NCBI GenBank assembly: GCA_028822645.1
Contig: JAPKDG010000002.1
Span: 1 to 64,000 of the forward strand
Direction: 5' to 3'
Source: Longimicrobiales bacterium
Lineage (GTDB): Bacteria; Gemmatimonadota; Gemmatimonadetes; Longimicrobiales; Gaopeijiaceae
Length of the DNA stretch: 64,000 nucleotides
The notes under the pieces are model-generated. The model saw only the letters and a list, made by a program, of their open reading frames with translations, was not told the DNA's origin and made no database searches. Shown here piece by piece: positions 17,698 to 26,962 of this stretch. A program made the translations under genes and the position numbers. How positions within the stretch are numbered: position 1 is the first letter of the stretch; every line of letters starts with the position of its first letter.

Positions 17698-17753
17698 GGT
17701 TTAAATTGATAAACCGACCCCGGGTTTACCCAACTATTGCTCTGCATAGTTGG
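17698..17753. promoter_or_regulatory. Inverted-repeat cluster in a divergent promoter region
   Basis: Within 56 bases lie GGTTTA (17698), TAAACC (17710) and GGTTTA (17723), followed by a perfect dyad CCAACTAT (17730-17737) / ATAGTTGG (17746-17753) with an eight-base spacer. The region separates the sortilin-like gene (minus) from the Tat amidase (plus), about 15-70 bases upstream of the former's start. It could be an operator for a dimeric regulator or a 5'-UTR hairpin. Confidence 0.4.
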
Positions 17754-17924
17754 ACCAAGTCCCTTCCTCATAAAGCATAATGTTCCCTTGATCATATAAA
17801 TGACAAGGCGTTGGAATTATAATCCAGAAAACCAACATTGCTGAAACCTGGCGAGGTTCACTTTTGTTTCCCATCCTTAAATACCATTGAACATATTTTT
17901 AGTCATTTATAGGGAGGTTTGTCT

Positions 17925-19715
17925 ATGGACTTTGGAACTTCTAGCCGAAGAAGATTTCTAGGTTATTTCTCAGGGATCGGGTTAAGTTCTTCGCTCTTAC
18001 CTGGAGTGCTTTGGTCTAAGATGCTAGATGCCCAGGCACAGGAAATAACATTAGCCATGATTCGTGATGCAAGCGCGCTATCAGGATTAGACTTTACGGA
18101 TGATCAAGCTGAAGCTTTGGTAGAAGGAGTAAATAGGAATCTGCAGGGCTATACTGAATTGCGAGAATACAAGTTGGAAAACGGAGTGGCACCTCCCATT
18201 CATTTCAGCACAATTGTTCCAGGGATGAAAATTGACATGGTAGAAAGACCTTTTCGTGTAAGCTCTTTCCCTGACTTAGAGAGACCGAAGAACTTGGAAG
18301 ATCTCGCTTTCTGGCCACTGGCGAAATTGGCGAAATTGGTGCGGACTAGGAAGGTGAGCTCTGTTGAACTCACAGACATGTATCTGGGTCGATTGAAACG
18401 ATATAATCCGAAATTCAACAACACAGTGACCTTCTTGGATGATCTGGCTTTGAGCGAAGCCCAAAGAGCGGATGAAGAGATAGAAAGAGGTTTTTATAGG
18501 GGGCCTCTACACGGATTGCCTTGGGGAGCGAAGGATATTTTGGCAGTCAAGAATTATCCAACAACCTGGGGATCGAATGCATTCAAAGATCAGCAAATGG
18601 ACTACGAGGCTACTGTTGTAACCCTCTTGAGAGATGCAGGTGCAGTTCTGATAGCTAAATTGACGACAGGCGAGCTGGCCAGCGGTGATCGTTGGTTTGG
18701 AGGTCGTACAAGAAATCCATGGAATTCCGAGAATGGGTCAAGCGGATCTTCTGCAGGCCCTGCCTCCGCTACAGTTGCAGGATGTGTTGCGTTTGCTATT
18801 GGCACAGAAACCAGTGGATCTATCTTGAGCCCTTCTGTAGCTTGTGGCGCTTCAGGCTTAAGGCCCACCTATGGTCGAGTTAGTCGTTTTGGAGCGATGA
18901 CCTTGAGGTGGACTGGAGATCGCTTAGGGCCCATTTGTAGAACCGTTGAAGATTGTGCTTTGGTTTTCAAAGCTATAGCGAAGCCTGATGAAAAGGATCA
19001 GAGTGTTTTGGACATCCCCTTTAATTGGGATGAAGGATTAGATGCTACGCAGTTCAAGGTCGCGTATTTTGAAGATGCATTTTCAGATGATCCAGGAAAG
19101 AAAGAAGACTGGATAGCAAATGACAGTAAAAGTCTGGAGACACTAAGATCTATTGGTGTCAATCTAAGTCCGATGGATGTTCCTTTGAAAGATTTTTCGA
19201 CTGAGCCGTTGCGGGCATTGTCCGCCGAATCAGCTGCGGCCTTCGAAAGCTTTTTGTTGGAGAATCGAGACGATGAACTTACCAGGCCGGCTCGAGCTAG
19301 TGGCTGGAGAGTAAATCAGACCGTACCCGCTGTGGCTTATCTTCAAGCTCAACGCGTCAGAGGTATTATGATGCAAGAGTTGTCAGATGCCTTGGGCGAT
19401 TTTGATGTATACGTAACTCCTTATGGTGATTCGAGGGCCAGACTGTCGGGCAACCCTCAATCGTCAGATCCATCTCCAACACCTAGCTCAGTGAGCAGAC
19501 CTCCACGGAGGTCTGCAACCTCACATTTTTTCCAATTGGCAAATCATGCTTGCTATCCAGCAGTGGCCGTATGTAATGGGTTTGGTGACGATGGCCTTCC
19601 AACTGGTATTGTATTTGTTGGTAAACCCTTCGGCGAAACAAAAATACTAGCTGTCGCAAAAGCATTTCAGGATGCAGCTGGTTTTCATCAAAGGGTTCCT
19701 GATTTAGATGGATGA
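17925..19715 (+). CDS. Tat-exported amidase (amidase-signature family)
   Basis: A 596-residue amidase-signature hydrolase. The N-terminus has SRRRFLG within residues 7-13, followed by a hydrophobic stretch, a twin-arginine export signal. The Ser-cisSer-Lys triad is visible: Lys203 in WGAKDILAV, Ser273 in GSSGSSAG and Ser299 in TETSGSILSP. It is related to GatA but exported and longer, and is expected to cleave small amides or peptide amides in the periplasm. A TTG six bases upstream is in frame, but AGGGAGG seven bases before the ATG at 17925 decides the start. It overlaps no neighbour upstream and is followed by a small lipoprotein. The substrate is unknown. Confidence 0.88.
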   Translation: MDFGTSSRRRFLGYFSGIGLSSSLLPGVLWSKMLDAQAQEITLAMIRDASALSGLDFTDDQAEALVEGVNRNLQGYTELREYKLENGVAPPIHFSTIVPGMKIDMVERPFRVSSFPDLERPKNLEDLAFWPLAKLAKLVRTRKVSSVELTDMYLGRLKRYNPKFNNTVTFLDDLALSEAQRADEEIERGFYRGPLHGLPWGAKDILAVKNYPTTWGSNAFKDQQMDYEATVVTLLRDAGAVLIAKLTTGELASGDRWFGGRTRNPWNSENGSSGSSAGPASATVAGCVAFAIGTETSGSILSPSVACGASGLRPTYGRVSRFGAMTLRWTGDRLGPICRTVEDCALVFKAIAKPDEKDQSVLDIPFNWDEGLDATQFKVAYFEDAFSDDPGKKEDWIANDSKSLETLRSIGVNLSPMDVPLKDFSTEPLRALSAESAAAFESFLLENRDDELTRPARASGWRVNQTVPAVAYLQAQRVRGIMMQELSDALGDFDVYVTPYGDSRARLSGNPQSSDPSPTPSSVSRPPRRSATSHFFQLANHACYPAVAVCNGFGDDGLPTGIVFVGKPFGETKILAVAKAFQDAAGFHQRVPDLDG

Positions 19716-19776
19716 AGACAGAGCATCAAGGAGGGTTGGAGGGGTTAGGAATGTTCTCAAAGGTTCTGAAGAGATT

Positions 19777-20172
19777 ATGAGCCTGTGGTTAAGACCAACG
19801 CGAACATGCCTGTTTCTGTTAATTTGCCTGCCAACTTGTTCTCCTACATTCAACCCATCTTCCTCTATCGATCCTAATAATCAGAGTTCAGAAAATATTG
19901 AGATTCACGTGAGAAACCTCAATTTTGCTGATGCACGTTTGTGGACTCTCCAGAAGGGAAGCCGCAAGAAATTGGGAGAGGTAACAGGGAAGACAAGTAA
20001 GGTTTTTTTGGTAGAGTGGCCCATCCCAGATGAACTACAGTTAGAAATTAATCTGGTCGGAGGAGGTAGATGCAGCACAGCTTCATTGATGACAGATCCG
20101 GGTGATATCATCGATTTTCAGATTCCAGGTCAATTCATCTATGAGATGGGAAGGGATTGTCAATTATTTTGA
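19777..20172 (+). CDS. Small lipoprotein of unknown function
   Basis: A 131-residue protein not recognised as any family. The leader MSLWLRPTRTCLFLLICLPTC gives a lipoprotein site at Cys21. The frame is open further upstream to 19708, overlapping the amidase end by eight bases, but that would place 23 charged residues before the leader, and a GAAGAG sits before ATG 19777. The mature part is short and beta-rich (EIHVRNLNFADARLW, LEINLVGGGRCSTAS), with two cysteines. It probably shares a transcript with the Tat amidase. Confidence 0.6.
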   Translation: MSLWLRPTRTCLFLLICLPTCSPTFNPSSSIDPNNQSSENIEIHVRNLNFADARLWTLQKGSRKKLGEVTGKTSKVFLVEWPIPDELQLEINLVGGGRCSTASLMTDPGDIIDFQIPGQFIYEMGRDCQLF

Positions 20173-20218
20173 AATTTTAGTGAATCGAAAAATAGCAATT
20201 ACATCTCTCAAGATAATT

Positions 20219-20557
20219 TCATGGGGACGGGGTCAGTATCGCCAGAACTATCAGACGGTGTTCGCTATTATTAAGAATTCCATGAGGGACATTTTCTGGT
20301 GCAACAAGAATGCACCCAGTTTCCATTGGTATCTCTTTATCTTCTAGTAGAAACAATCCTAGACCGGCTATGACTTGGTAGACTTTGTCCATCCCTTTAT
20401 GGCTATGAAGGTCATGCTGCTGTCCTGGTTCGAAACAGTTTAATCCGACCAATAACCGCTCTGATTTGAACAAAGTTTTTTTTGCCATTTTTTCGGGATC
20501 AAAAATGGCCATATTTTTTGGTTGACCAAAATGGTGATACTGAGTTTTTGTATTCAA
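20219..20557 (-). CDS. Cupin-domain protein
   Basis: A 112-residue single-domain cupin. HDLHSHKGMDKVYQV holds the first conserved motif (two His; the usual Glu is replaced by Lys or shifted) and VPHGILNN the second His of motif two, so a metal site is plausible. The function of such small cupins ranges from isomerase to binding protein and cannot be assigned. The TTG start at 20557 overlaps the amidase stop as TTGA, with AGGGAG ten bases upstream, so it looks translationally coupled to that gene. An ATG at 20512 is the alternative start. Confidence 0.75.
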   Translation of the reverse strand: MNTKTQYHHFGQPKNMAIFDPEKMAKKTLFKSERLLVGLNCFEPGQQHDLHSHKGMDKVYQVIAGLGLFLLEDKEIPMETGCILVAPENVPHGILNNSEHRLIVLAILTPSP

Positions 20558-22161
20558 GGTATCTTTTCTCCCTGTAAGGGGGGCGTGTGTATTGGGTTGC
20601 GGCGCGATTTGGTTATTTGTTCGAACGCATATCCTAATCCCAAAAGGTTAGGCTCACTGAAAGGGAGACCGAAAAAAGAAATTCCTACTGGCAATCCATT
20701 GCTTGTGAATCCAGCTGGAACTATCAGGTCAGGGAAGCCACTTAGGTTAGCGAGGTTGGTTGCAGAAACAGCGGGGTCAAGTGATGAGGGCCCACGGTTT
20801 TCACCTAGAGGTCCAGGTCGACGTGGTGAGGTTGGGTAGACAATTGCGTCCAATTGTTGTTTTGCTATGAGTCCTTGTAGGATTTCTCTTACCAGAGGCA
20901 TTCCATGGTTGATCATAGCTAGATAGTCGGAGTCATGGAGGGATCCACTGTTCAATTCATCTTGAAAGAGGGACCAGCGTGTTGGGTTCGTTCTCTCTCC
21001 TTTCCCACCTTTGGCTAGGATTTGTTGGCTCCTTTTTACCATTTCCTCTAGTGTCTTGGGGTATTTAGAATCTAAGGTGGCCAAGTAGGTCTCAATCTGT
21101 TCTTTAAATTCTCTCCATCGAATGGTGGTATAGAAGTCAGCTTTTGCGTTGAGGAGCCAATCGGGATAGCGAACATCAACTATGGTTGCGCCTGCATTAC
21201 GCATGGATTCTAATGAAGCTTCGATAATCCAGTCTACTTCGGTATCGTACCCTAGGAAATCTCGAGCGACTCCTATTCGAGCTCCTTCCAAGGCATTGGG
21301 GTTAAGGTAATGAGTATAGTCGGTTCCTATGGCTACAGAACTTTTTTCTGTGGCAGGATCATTCGGATCCACTCCCGTCATGACACTTAGCATCGCTGCA
21401 ACGTCAAAGATATGCCTAGCCATGGGTCCAGCCATGTCAAAGGATAGTGCCAGTGGAACTATCCCATCTCGACTTAAAAGTCCATGGGTAGGTTTTAGCC
21501 CAGCGATTCCATTAGAGCTCGAAGGACCTCTCACTGAACCGCCAGTGTCAGTTCCTATGCCCAACTGAGCATAGGAAGCTGCTATAGCCACTCCAGTACC
21601 ACCGGACGACCCAGAAGGAGTGCGGTTTAGGTCGTGAGGATTCAACATAGGACCATCCACAGAGCTGAGAGTAACACCGGAAGCAAATTCGCTCATATTT
21701 GTCTTACCCAGAATGATAGCACCTGCTTGTCGAAGTTTTGTGACTATGAAAGCATCGTTAGGAGGAATAGATCCTTTTAGTAGGATAGATCCTGCGGTGG
21801 TGGCCATGTCTTGAGTGTCGATGTTGTCCTTCAATACAACCGGTATTCCATGGAGCAAGGATCGAGGTCCATCGGTTTTTCTCTCAGCGTCCAGTGCGCG
21901 AGCGGTTTCTAAGGCGTGTTCATTAAGGGTGATAAGAGCGTTTAAATGTGGACCTTTATTCTCATATGCATTTATCCGAGCTAGGTAAAGTTCCACCAAT
22001 CGCTCTGATGTCAGTGTCCCTTTGTCGAAAGCTCCGTTAATATCTGAAATGGTCGCACTAGAGAGATCCAGTACTTGTCCCGATAGCCAGGAACCGATGG
22101 GGGTTAGGACAAGGATTACTGAAATCACACAGATACAAGTTCGAGTTAGAGCTTTAGCCAT
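20554..22161 (-). CDS. Exported amidase (amidase-signature family), Sec signal
   Basis: A 535-residue amidase. Residues 1-29 are a signal peptide (basic MAKALTR, hydrophobic CVISVILVL). The catalytic triad is Lys111 (VVLKDNID), Ser186 (SGSSGG) and Ser209 (GTDTGGSVRGP), followed by the C-terminal PDLIVPAGF and GLPVGISFFG blocks typical of the family. The frame runs up to a TTG at 22182, but AGGAGA eight bases before the ATG at 22161 fixes the start. It is coupled to the downstream cupin gene and divergent from apbE. It is the second of three exported amidases in the window and is nearer to the third than to the Tat one in motif spelling. Confidence 0.88.
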   Translation of the reverse strand: MAKALTRTCICVISVILVLTPIGSWLSGQVLDLSSATISDINGAFDKGTLTSERLVELYLARINAYENKGPHLNALITLNEHALETARALDAERKTDGPRSLLHGIPVVLKDNIDTQDMATTAGSILLKGSIPPNDAFIVTKLRQAGAIILGKTNMSEFASGVTLSSVDGPMLNPHDLNRTPSGSSGGTGVAIAASYAQLGIGTDTGGSVRGPSSSNGIAGLKPTHGLLSRDGIVPLALSFDMAGPMARHIFDVAAMLSVMTGVDPNDPATEKSSVAIGTDYTHYLNPNALEGARIGVARDFLGYDTEVDWIIEASLESMRNAGATIVDVRYPDWLLNAKADFYTTIRWREFKEQIETYLATLDSKYPKTLEEMVKRSQQILAKGGKGERTNPTRWSLFQDELNSGSLHDSDYLAMINHGMPLVREILQGLIAKQQLDAIVYPTSPRRPGPLGENRGPSSLDPAVSATNLANLSGFPDLIVPAGFTSNGLPVGISFFGLPFSEPNLLGLGYAFEQITKSRRNPIHTPPLQGEKIP

Positions 22162-22217
22162 TGGAGTAATCTCCTGCTGCAAGTTTCAGGGGGGGGAGCC
22201 TTGTGATGCTTCCTAGC

Positions 22218-22237
22218 CCACGATAGGGTAGTCGTGG
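22218..22237. promoter_or_regulatory. Dyad in the amidase/apbE divergent region
   Basis: CCACGA (22218-22223) and TCGTGG (22232-22237) form a six-base inverted repeat with an eight-base spacer. A run of eight G lies close by at 22189-22196. It could be an operator; support is weak. Confidence 0.25.
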
Positions 22238-22356
22238 CCTCACCGATAGGAGAGATTGTAATTTTCCTTTAAGGTGTTTGTGAGAGTGATGCTCAAATTT
22301 AACTGATATCAATTTTAGCAAAGATATGTGGTTGGCTAAAGTGAAAAAGGTGACCC

Positions 22357-23394
22357 ATGGAATGGTTTCAAGCTGTTATGAAGAGGCGAAAAGCCTTGAA
22401 AATTGGTGGTATATCTGCAATGACGGCGATAGGAAGCATTGGGGTGATGCGCTCAGTGTTAGCAGAATTGGATTTTGATTTGGTAAAGGAAACTCGAACG
22501 AAAATGGGTACCTTGGTCACGATCTCTGTGGTGCATAGGGATGTCAGTATCGCCAGAACTATAATAGACGAAGCTTTTGTAGAGATCGATCGGCTTGAGG
22601 CTCTGTTTAGTAGGTATCGGGAAGGGACACCTCTATGGGTATTGAATCGAGAAGGGATTTTGGAAAACCCACCATCGGAGATGCTAGAGGTGCTGACACA
22701 TGCTCTGGAGATTGATACTCTGACTGACGGAGCTTTCGATGTTACAGTGGCGCCCTTGGTAGATCTTTACTCGAATAGTTTTGAAGAGATGGGAGAATTG
22801 CCATCAGAGGTTCAGATCGAAAATGCTCTCAGTCTAGTTGGATCTCAAGGTATCAATTTTGACAGAGATAAGATTGTATTTGAACGTGATGGAATGTCAC
22901 TAAGTTTCGATGGAATTGCCAAAGGATATATTGTCGATCAGGCAGTTAAAATTATCAAAAAAGAAGGAGTTAGGGGTGGATTGATCGATGCGGGTGGCGA
23001 CATGAGGGCGACAGGTGAGGACCTATTAGGTGAAAGTTGGCGGTTGGCTATTCAGCATCCACGAAATCCAGGTAGCTATCTCTGTTTGATAGACCTCAGT
23101 GATGGTGCTGTAGCTACATCGGGCGATTATATGCAATATCTGACTGAAGATTTCATCGTACATCATATTGTCGATCCTCGTCTAGGTACGTCTCCCGATC
23201 ACACCAGTTCTGTTTCGGTTATAGCGTCTACCGCCGCGGAGGCAGATGCGCTATCTACTGCTACCTTGGTCCTGGGACCGGAGAAGGGGATCCGCCTACT
23301 AAATGAACTGCCGGGAGTGGAGGGTATTCTGGTGACTAAAGACCAGGAAGTTATAAAAACTGAAGAGTTTTCTCGCTATGAAGTAACTATTTAA
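22357..23394 (+). CDS. apbE: FAD:protein FMN transferase
   Basis: A 345-residue ApbE-family protein. Recognisable blocks are TRTKMGTLVTISV, EIDRLEALFSRYREGTPLWVLNR, GAFDVTVAPLVDLY, SFDGIAKGYIVDQAV and GGLIDAGGDMRATG, in the family order, plus ATSGDYMQY and a C-terminal DALSTATLVLG. It attaches FMN covalently to a threonine of periplasmic target proteins such as Nqr/Rnf subunits, using FAD and magnesium. The leader contains KRRKALKIGG, which is close to a twin-arginine signal. AAGG before ATG 22357 supports this start; the ATG at 22378 is an alternative. No FMN-protein target gene is in the window. Its stop overlaps the convergent hydrolase gene by four bases. Confidence 0.92.
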   Translation: MEWFQAVMKRRKALKIGGISAMTAIGSIGVMRSVLAELDFDLVKETRTKMGTLVTISVVHRDVSIARTIIDEAFVEIDRLEALFSRYREGTPLWVLNREGILENPPSEMLEVLTHALEIDTLTDGAFDVTVAPLVDLYSNSFEEMGELPSEVQIENALSLVGSQGINFDRDKIVFERDGMSLSFDGIAKGYIVDQAVKIIKKEGVRGGLIDAGGDMRATGEDLLGESWRLAIQHPRNPGSYLCLIDLSDGAVATSGDYMQYLTEDFIVHHIVDPRLGTSPDHTSSVSVIASTAAEADALSTATLVLGPEKGIRLLNELPGVEGILVTKDQEVIKTEEFSRYEVTI

Positions 23395-25076
23395 TTGGTT
23401 TGACGTTGAAAACGCATGTCAAAAACTCTTCCCCAAGACCCAGACAATTCTGTAGGTACGTTTCTGCTGTTTCGTCTAAACCGGATAATGCCATTCGACG
23501 GGAAACGTTCTGAAGGCCACTCGTTGTCGAATTTCGGTACCCCGAAATGTCCCAAGAAAGCGTCTTTGTAAATAGGTGTAAGGACTTGTACTCGTCCAGG
23601 TTTCTGCTCCACTACCAAATGATTATTCATAATTTTGACCACATAGGTGGTGTTGGAATCCGTACTACTGTAGATGCCAGACAATTTCTCTAATTCTCTG
23701 AGGTTAGGGTTCCAAGAGTTTGTTCTCTGATAACGCTTGTTCGTATACTGCCAGGAATCCAAGGAAAATGCTTTGACGAGGCCTTCTCGAATTTCAAAAA
23801 TGTAATGAATATCGTTAGCAGGATTCAGGAAAACAGAAGGTGAGGTAGGGATGAGTTTGTCTATACCGTCATACAGATCACCGCCTCTTAGCTCCAATTG
23901 CTTTGTTTGTCCTGTCACATGGTCGTAATAAAGTCCAGGATAGGAAGCAGTCATCCCTGGTGTCAATGTGATAGCTTGTGGAAGTTCAGGGTCAGTCAGG
24001 AATTCTCCGATGAAAATGTCAGCTATTTGATCCCTGATTGAACCAGGGTTGGCATCACTGGTATTACATAGCAGTGCAACTGAAAGTTGATGTTCTGGGT
24101 ATCTTGCAACGAAAGCTCTGTATCCAGCTGTGGAACCGGTATGACTGATACGTTTTTGACCTTTGAAGTAATCAATCTGAAGTCCACCAGCATAAGTGAT
24201 TTCAGAATCATCTGTCAGACGTCCTTGTTCGTGCATCATCTCTACGAATTTCTGTCCGCCGAATTTGCCATCTTCCAGAGCTCGATTCCAAATCAATAAA
24301 TCTTTTACAGTAGTTAGTAGGCCACCGTTTCCGTGTACGTTTTCTATCGGTTGTAGGATTTCGAAATTCCCATCTCCCAAGGCTCTATAGGCAGTGCTTC
24401 TGTCTTTGATTATTCGCCTATGATCATCTCTCCACTGAGTATTTTTTAGGCGAAGTGGTTCAAAGATGTGCTCCATCGAAAATTGTGCAAAAGGAGTCCC
24501 GCTCACTCGCGTCACCACCATGGCCAGCAGGTTATATCCAGTGTTGCTGTACGAATATTCAGTTCCAGGATGAAAATTAAGCGCAGTTTGCCGACTGACG
24601 ATATCTAAAACGTCATCGTGATTATGGCTTCGTTCGTGCCTGGGCCATCCAGATATGGAAGCGATGGATCCCCAATCCCTGAGACCGCTTGTGTGAGTCA
24701 TCAAGTGACGCAGAGTTATCGCCTCACCATAGTCGGGCACTTCAGGAATGTATTTTCGAACGTTATCGTCTAGACTGAGGTCTCCGTCTAGTGCAAGTAG
24801 TATGATGGCTGCCGCCGTAAATTGCTTCGAAACAGAACCATTCTCAAAAATAGTTTCCTTAGTATTGGCTACCCCGTGTTGTAGGTCCGCCATCCCGTAT
24901 GCTTTCTCCAAAATAATTTGATCGTTTTCCATTATGCCGACAGCACATCCGGGAGAGGAAGAGGTATTCCATTTCTCAAAAATATGGTCCACTTGAGAGG
25001 TTCGATTATTGACTTCAGAAGAGACGCAAGAGCTTACGATGGCAATAGTTATTAGAGCCAGATACAAAAGTTTCAA
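23391..25076 (-). CDS. Beta-lactamase-fold serine hydrolase lipoprotein
   Basis: A 561-residue exported protein of the class C beta-lactamase/esterase/D-aminopeptidase group. The leader ends in VSSC (Cys17), a lipoprotein site. The active-site motifs are Ser81-x-x-Lys84 (NGSVSKQFTA) and Tyr-Ser-Asn (YSYSNTGYN), with HTGSTAGY as the third motif. The extra C-terminal 200 residues form a beta-rich domain seen in D-aminopeptidase-like members. The substrate could be a peptide, ester or amide; antibiotic resistance should not be assumed. The start is a TTG at 25076, supported by AGGAGG six bases upstream. Confidence 0.85.
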   Translation of the reverse strand: MKLLYLALITIAIVSSCVSSEVNNRTSQVDHIFEKWNTSSSPGCAVGIMENDQIILEKAYGMADLQHGVANTKETIFENGSVSKQFTAAAIILLALDGDLSLDDNVRKYIPEVPDYGEAITLRHLMTHTSGLRDWGSIASISGWPRHERSHNHDDVLDIVSRQTALNFHPGTEYSYSNTGYNLLAMVVTRVSGTPFAQFSMEHIFEPLRLKNTQWRDDHRRIIKDRSTAYRALGDGNFEILQPIENVHGNGGLLTTVKDLLIWNRALEDGKFGGQKFVEMMHEQGRLTDDSEITYAGGLQIDYFKGQKRISHTGSTAGYRAFVARYPEHQLSVALLCNTSDANPGSIRDQIADIFIGEFLTDPELPQAITLTPGMTASYPGLYYDHVTGQTKQLELRGGDLYDGIDKLIPTSPSVFLNPANDIHYIFEIREGLVKAFSLDSWQYTNKRYQRTNSWNPNLRELEKLSGIYSSTDSNTTYVVKIMNNHLVVEQKPGRVQVLTPIYKDAFLGHFGVPKFDNEWPSERFPSNGIIRFRRNSRNVPTELSGSWGRVFDMRFQRQTN

Positions 25077-25171
25077 GGGATTCCTCCTATACCAGAAACA
25101 ATAGTTCGATTGAAGAAAAACTATCCCTAGTGTATTAGATCACGCAATCGACCAGTCAATTGGGCAAAACT

Positions 25172-25693
25172 TCACGGAGTGGTGCCGTAGTGAATCAGAA
25201 TACTTACTTCGGTCTTCTCTGTAGATCGGACAACCAAGTAGAGCCGGTCATACTCGTGGTCTTGGATTGGAAAGCTGTGCCCACCAAGTAGCCTGACGAG
25301 TTCTGGAGTGGTATTGGAATGACCACTCACCAAATGTACTCCGGGCGTCCTCATTAGACTTTCCGAAAGTGTTTCTAAGTGCTGTGGATCGTATAGTTCG
25401 ATCTCTAGTTCCAACAAGGATGCTAAAGGTTCAACGGTATCGCGGGTACGTTGGAAATCAGTAGAATGTATGTGGGTGATCTCAGCATCTATCAAGATGC
25501 CAGCAAGTAGTTCTGCTCTTTCTCTTCCTTTCGAGGAGAGTGCAGCATCGTTTGAGTCGTCCACTTTTTCGGCATGTCTAACTAAGTAGATGACCGTGTT
25601 TTCTTCCATTTGACCTACAAGGGGATCCACAGGAGAAAAGCTAAAGAATATGAAGAGTAGTTTCAGTAGATGACCGTGTTTGAATCGTTTCAT
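25172..25693 (-). CDS. Exported histidine phosphatase (phosphoglycerate-mutase superfamily)
   Basis: A 173-residue protein with a signal peptide (residues 1-27, hydrophobic LLKLLFIFFSF) and the phosphohistidine motif LVRHAEK, plus STDFQRTRDTVEPL and a second His in LVSGHSNTTPELV. Length and motifs match small SixA/PGAM-like phosphatases. The protein substrate or phosphoester is unknown. The frame is open to 25732, but AGGAGA seven bases before the ATG at 25693 and the basic start MKRFKHG choose this start. Confidence 0.85.
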   Translation of the reverse strand: MKRFKHGHLLKLLFIFFSFSPVDPLVGQMEENTVIYLVRHAEKVDDSNDAALSSKGRERAELLAGILIDAEITHIHSTDFQRTRDTVEPLASLLELEIELYDPQHLETLSESLMRTPGVHLVSGHSNTTPELVRLLGGHSFPIQDHEYDRLYLVVRSTEKTEVSILIHYGTTP

Positions 25694-25842
25694 GTATTTT
25701 TCTCCTAACAGGTGACAGATCTTTAACTCCACAAAAGATTGGACCTATCAAATAACTCTGCAAGCATTTATTGTCTTTTATCATTATCATCCCTCTAAAA
25801 TCTAGGTGTGGCTTACAATTATTTAGCTATGGATGTTTCAAA

Positions 25843-26403
25843 ATGAGTTTCAGTTTTCGATTTGTTTGTGTTGTTTTTACCCTGTTGACGTTGGGACGTC
25901 CGAGTTTGTCACATGCTCAAGGCAGGCCACCTCTAAGCTCTTCTAGGGGCATCAGTTTGTCTGGTGGCATGCTACGCTACGCATTAGAAGCAGATGAGGG
26001 ATCTACTGATCTAATAGCACTATCAACTGACTATACAAACTCAGATCGAACACGTATTGAGTTCGGAGCAACCTACTCTAAACCTAGAGTCACAGCTCCA
26101 GCGAGCGAGTCTAGTACAATATTTTCGCATGTAGCTACTCTGACGGCAGGAGTTCAGGCAAGATTTCCCATAGGGATCTTGGAACCTTACTTAGGGTTCA
26201 GCGGAGGCCTTTTCGTTCGTCGCGATGCAGATCCGGAAGGTGTCCGATTTTGGAACTCCACTATCTCTGTACCCATAGGTATAAGAGTGCGGATCGTTGG
26301 CCCTGTTGGAGTTCGGGGTGAGTATAGGATTCGGCGTGATCAACATGAGCCTTTTCCCTATGACAGTACTGAGATCACGGCTGGTGTTTATTGGATTTTC
26401 TAA
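25843..26403 (+). CDS. Outer-membrane beta-barrel protein, small
   Basis: A 186-residue exported protein: a signal peptide ending SHA-QGR, then eight or so alternating hydrophobic strands (GISLSGGMLRYAL, TRIEFGATYSK, VATLTAGVQARF, GVRGEYRIRRD) ending in YWIF, the aromatic C-terminus recognised by the barrel assembly machinery. It is an OmpX/OMP_b-brl-like barrel by pattern; the function is unknown. The in-frame TTG at 25771 is rejected because it would add 24 residues before the signal peptide. RNase P RNA begins right after the stop. Confidence 0.7.
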   Translation: MSFSFRFVCVVFTLLTLGRPSLSHAQGRPPLSSSRGISLSGGMLRYALEADEGSTDLIALSTDYTNSDRTRIEFGATYSKPRVTAPASESSTIFSHVATLTAGVQARFPIGILEPYLGFSGGLFVRRDADPEGVRFWNSTISVPIGIRVRIVGPVGVRGEYRIRRDQHEPFPYDSTEITAGVYWIF

Positions 26404-26429
26404 ACCTCGGTAGAGCCGTTGTTCTCTGA

Positions 26430-26840
<411 letters not shown>

Positions 26841-26847
26841 CTGACTT

Positions 26848-26922
<75 letters not shown>

Positions 26923-26962
26923 TTGTAGAGAGGGAGGTCATAATTTATTCAGGAGGCAGATA

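Noticed and set aside
17925-19715. Assigning gatA to the exported amidases
   Set aside because: They have export leaders, and neither gatB nor gatC is nearby; tRNA amidotransferase acts in the cytosol.
23391-25076. Calling the serine hydrolase an antibiotic-resistance beta-lactamase
   Set aside because: The SxxK/YxN fold is shared by esterases and D-aminopeptidases, and the long C-terminal domain fits those better.
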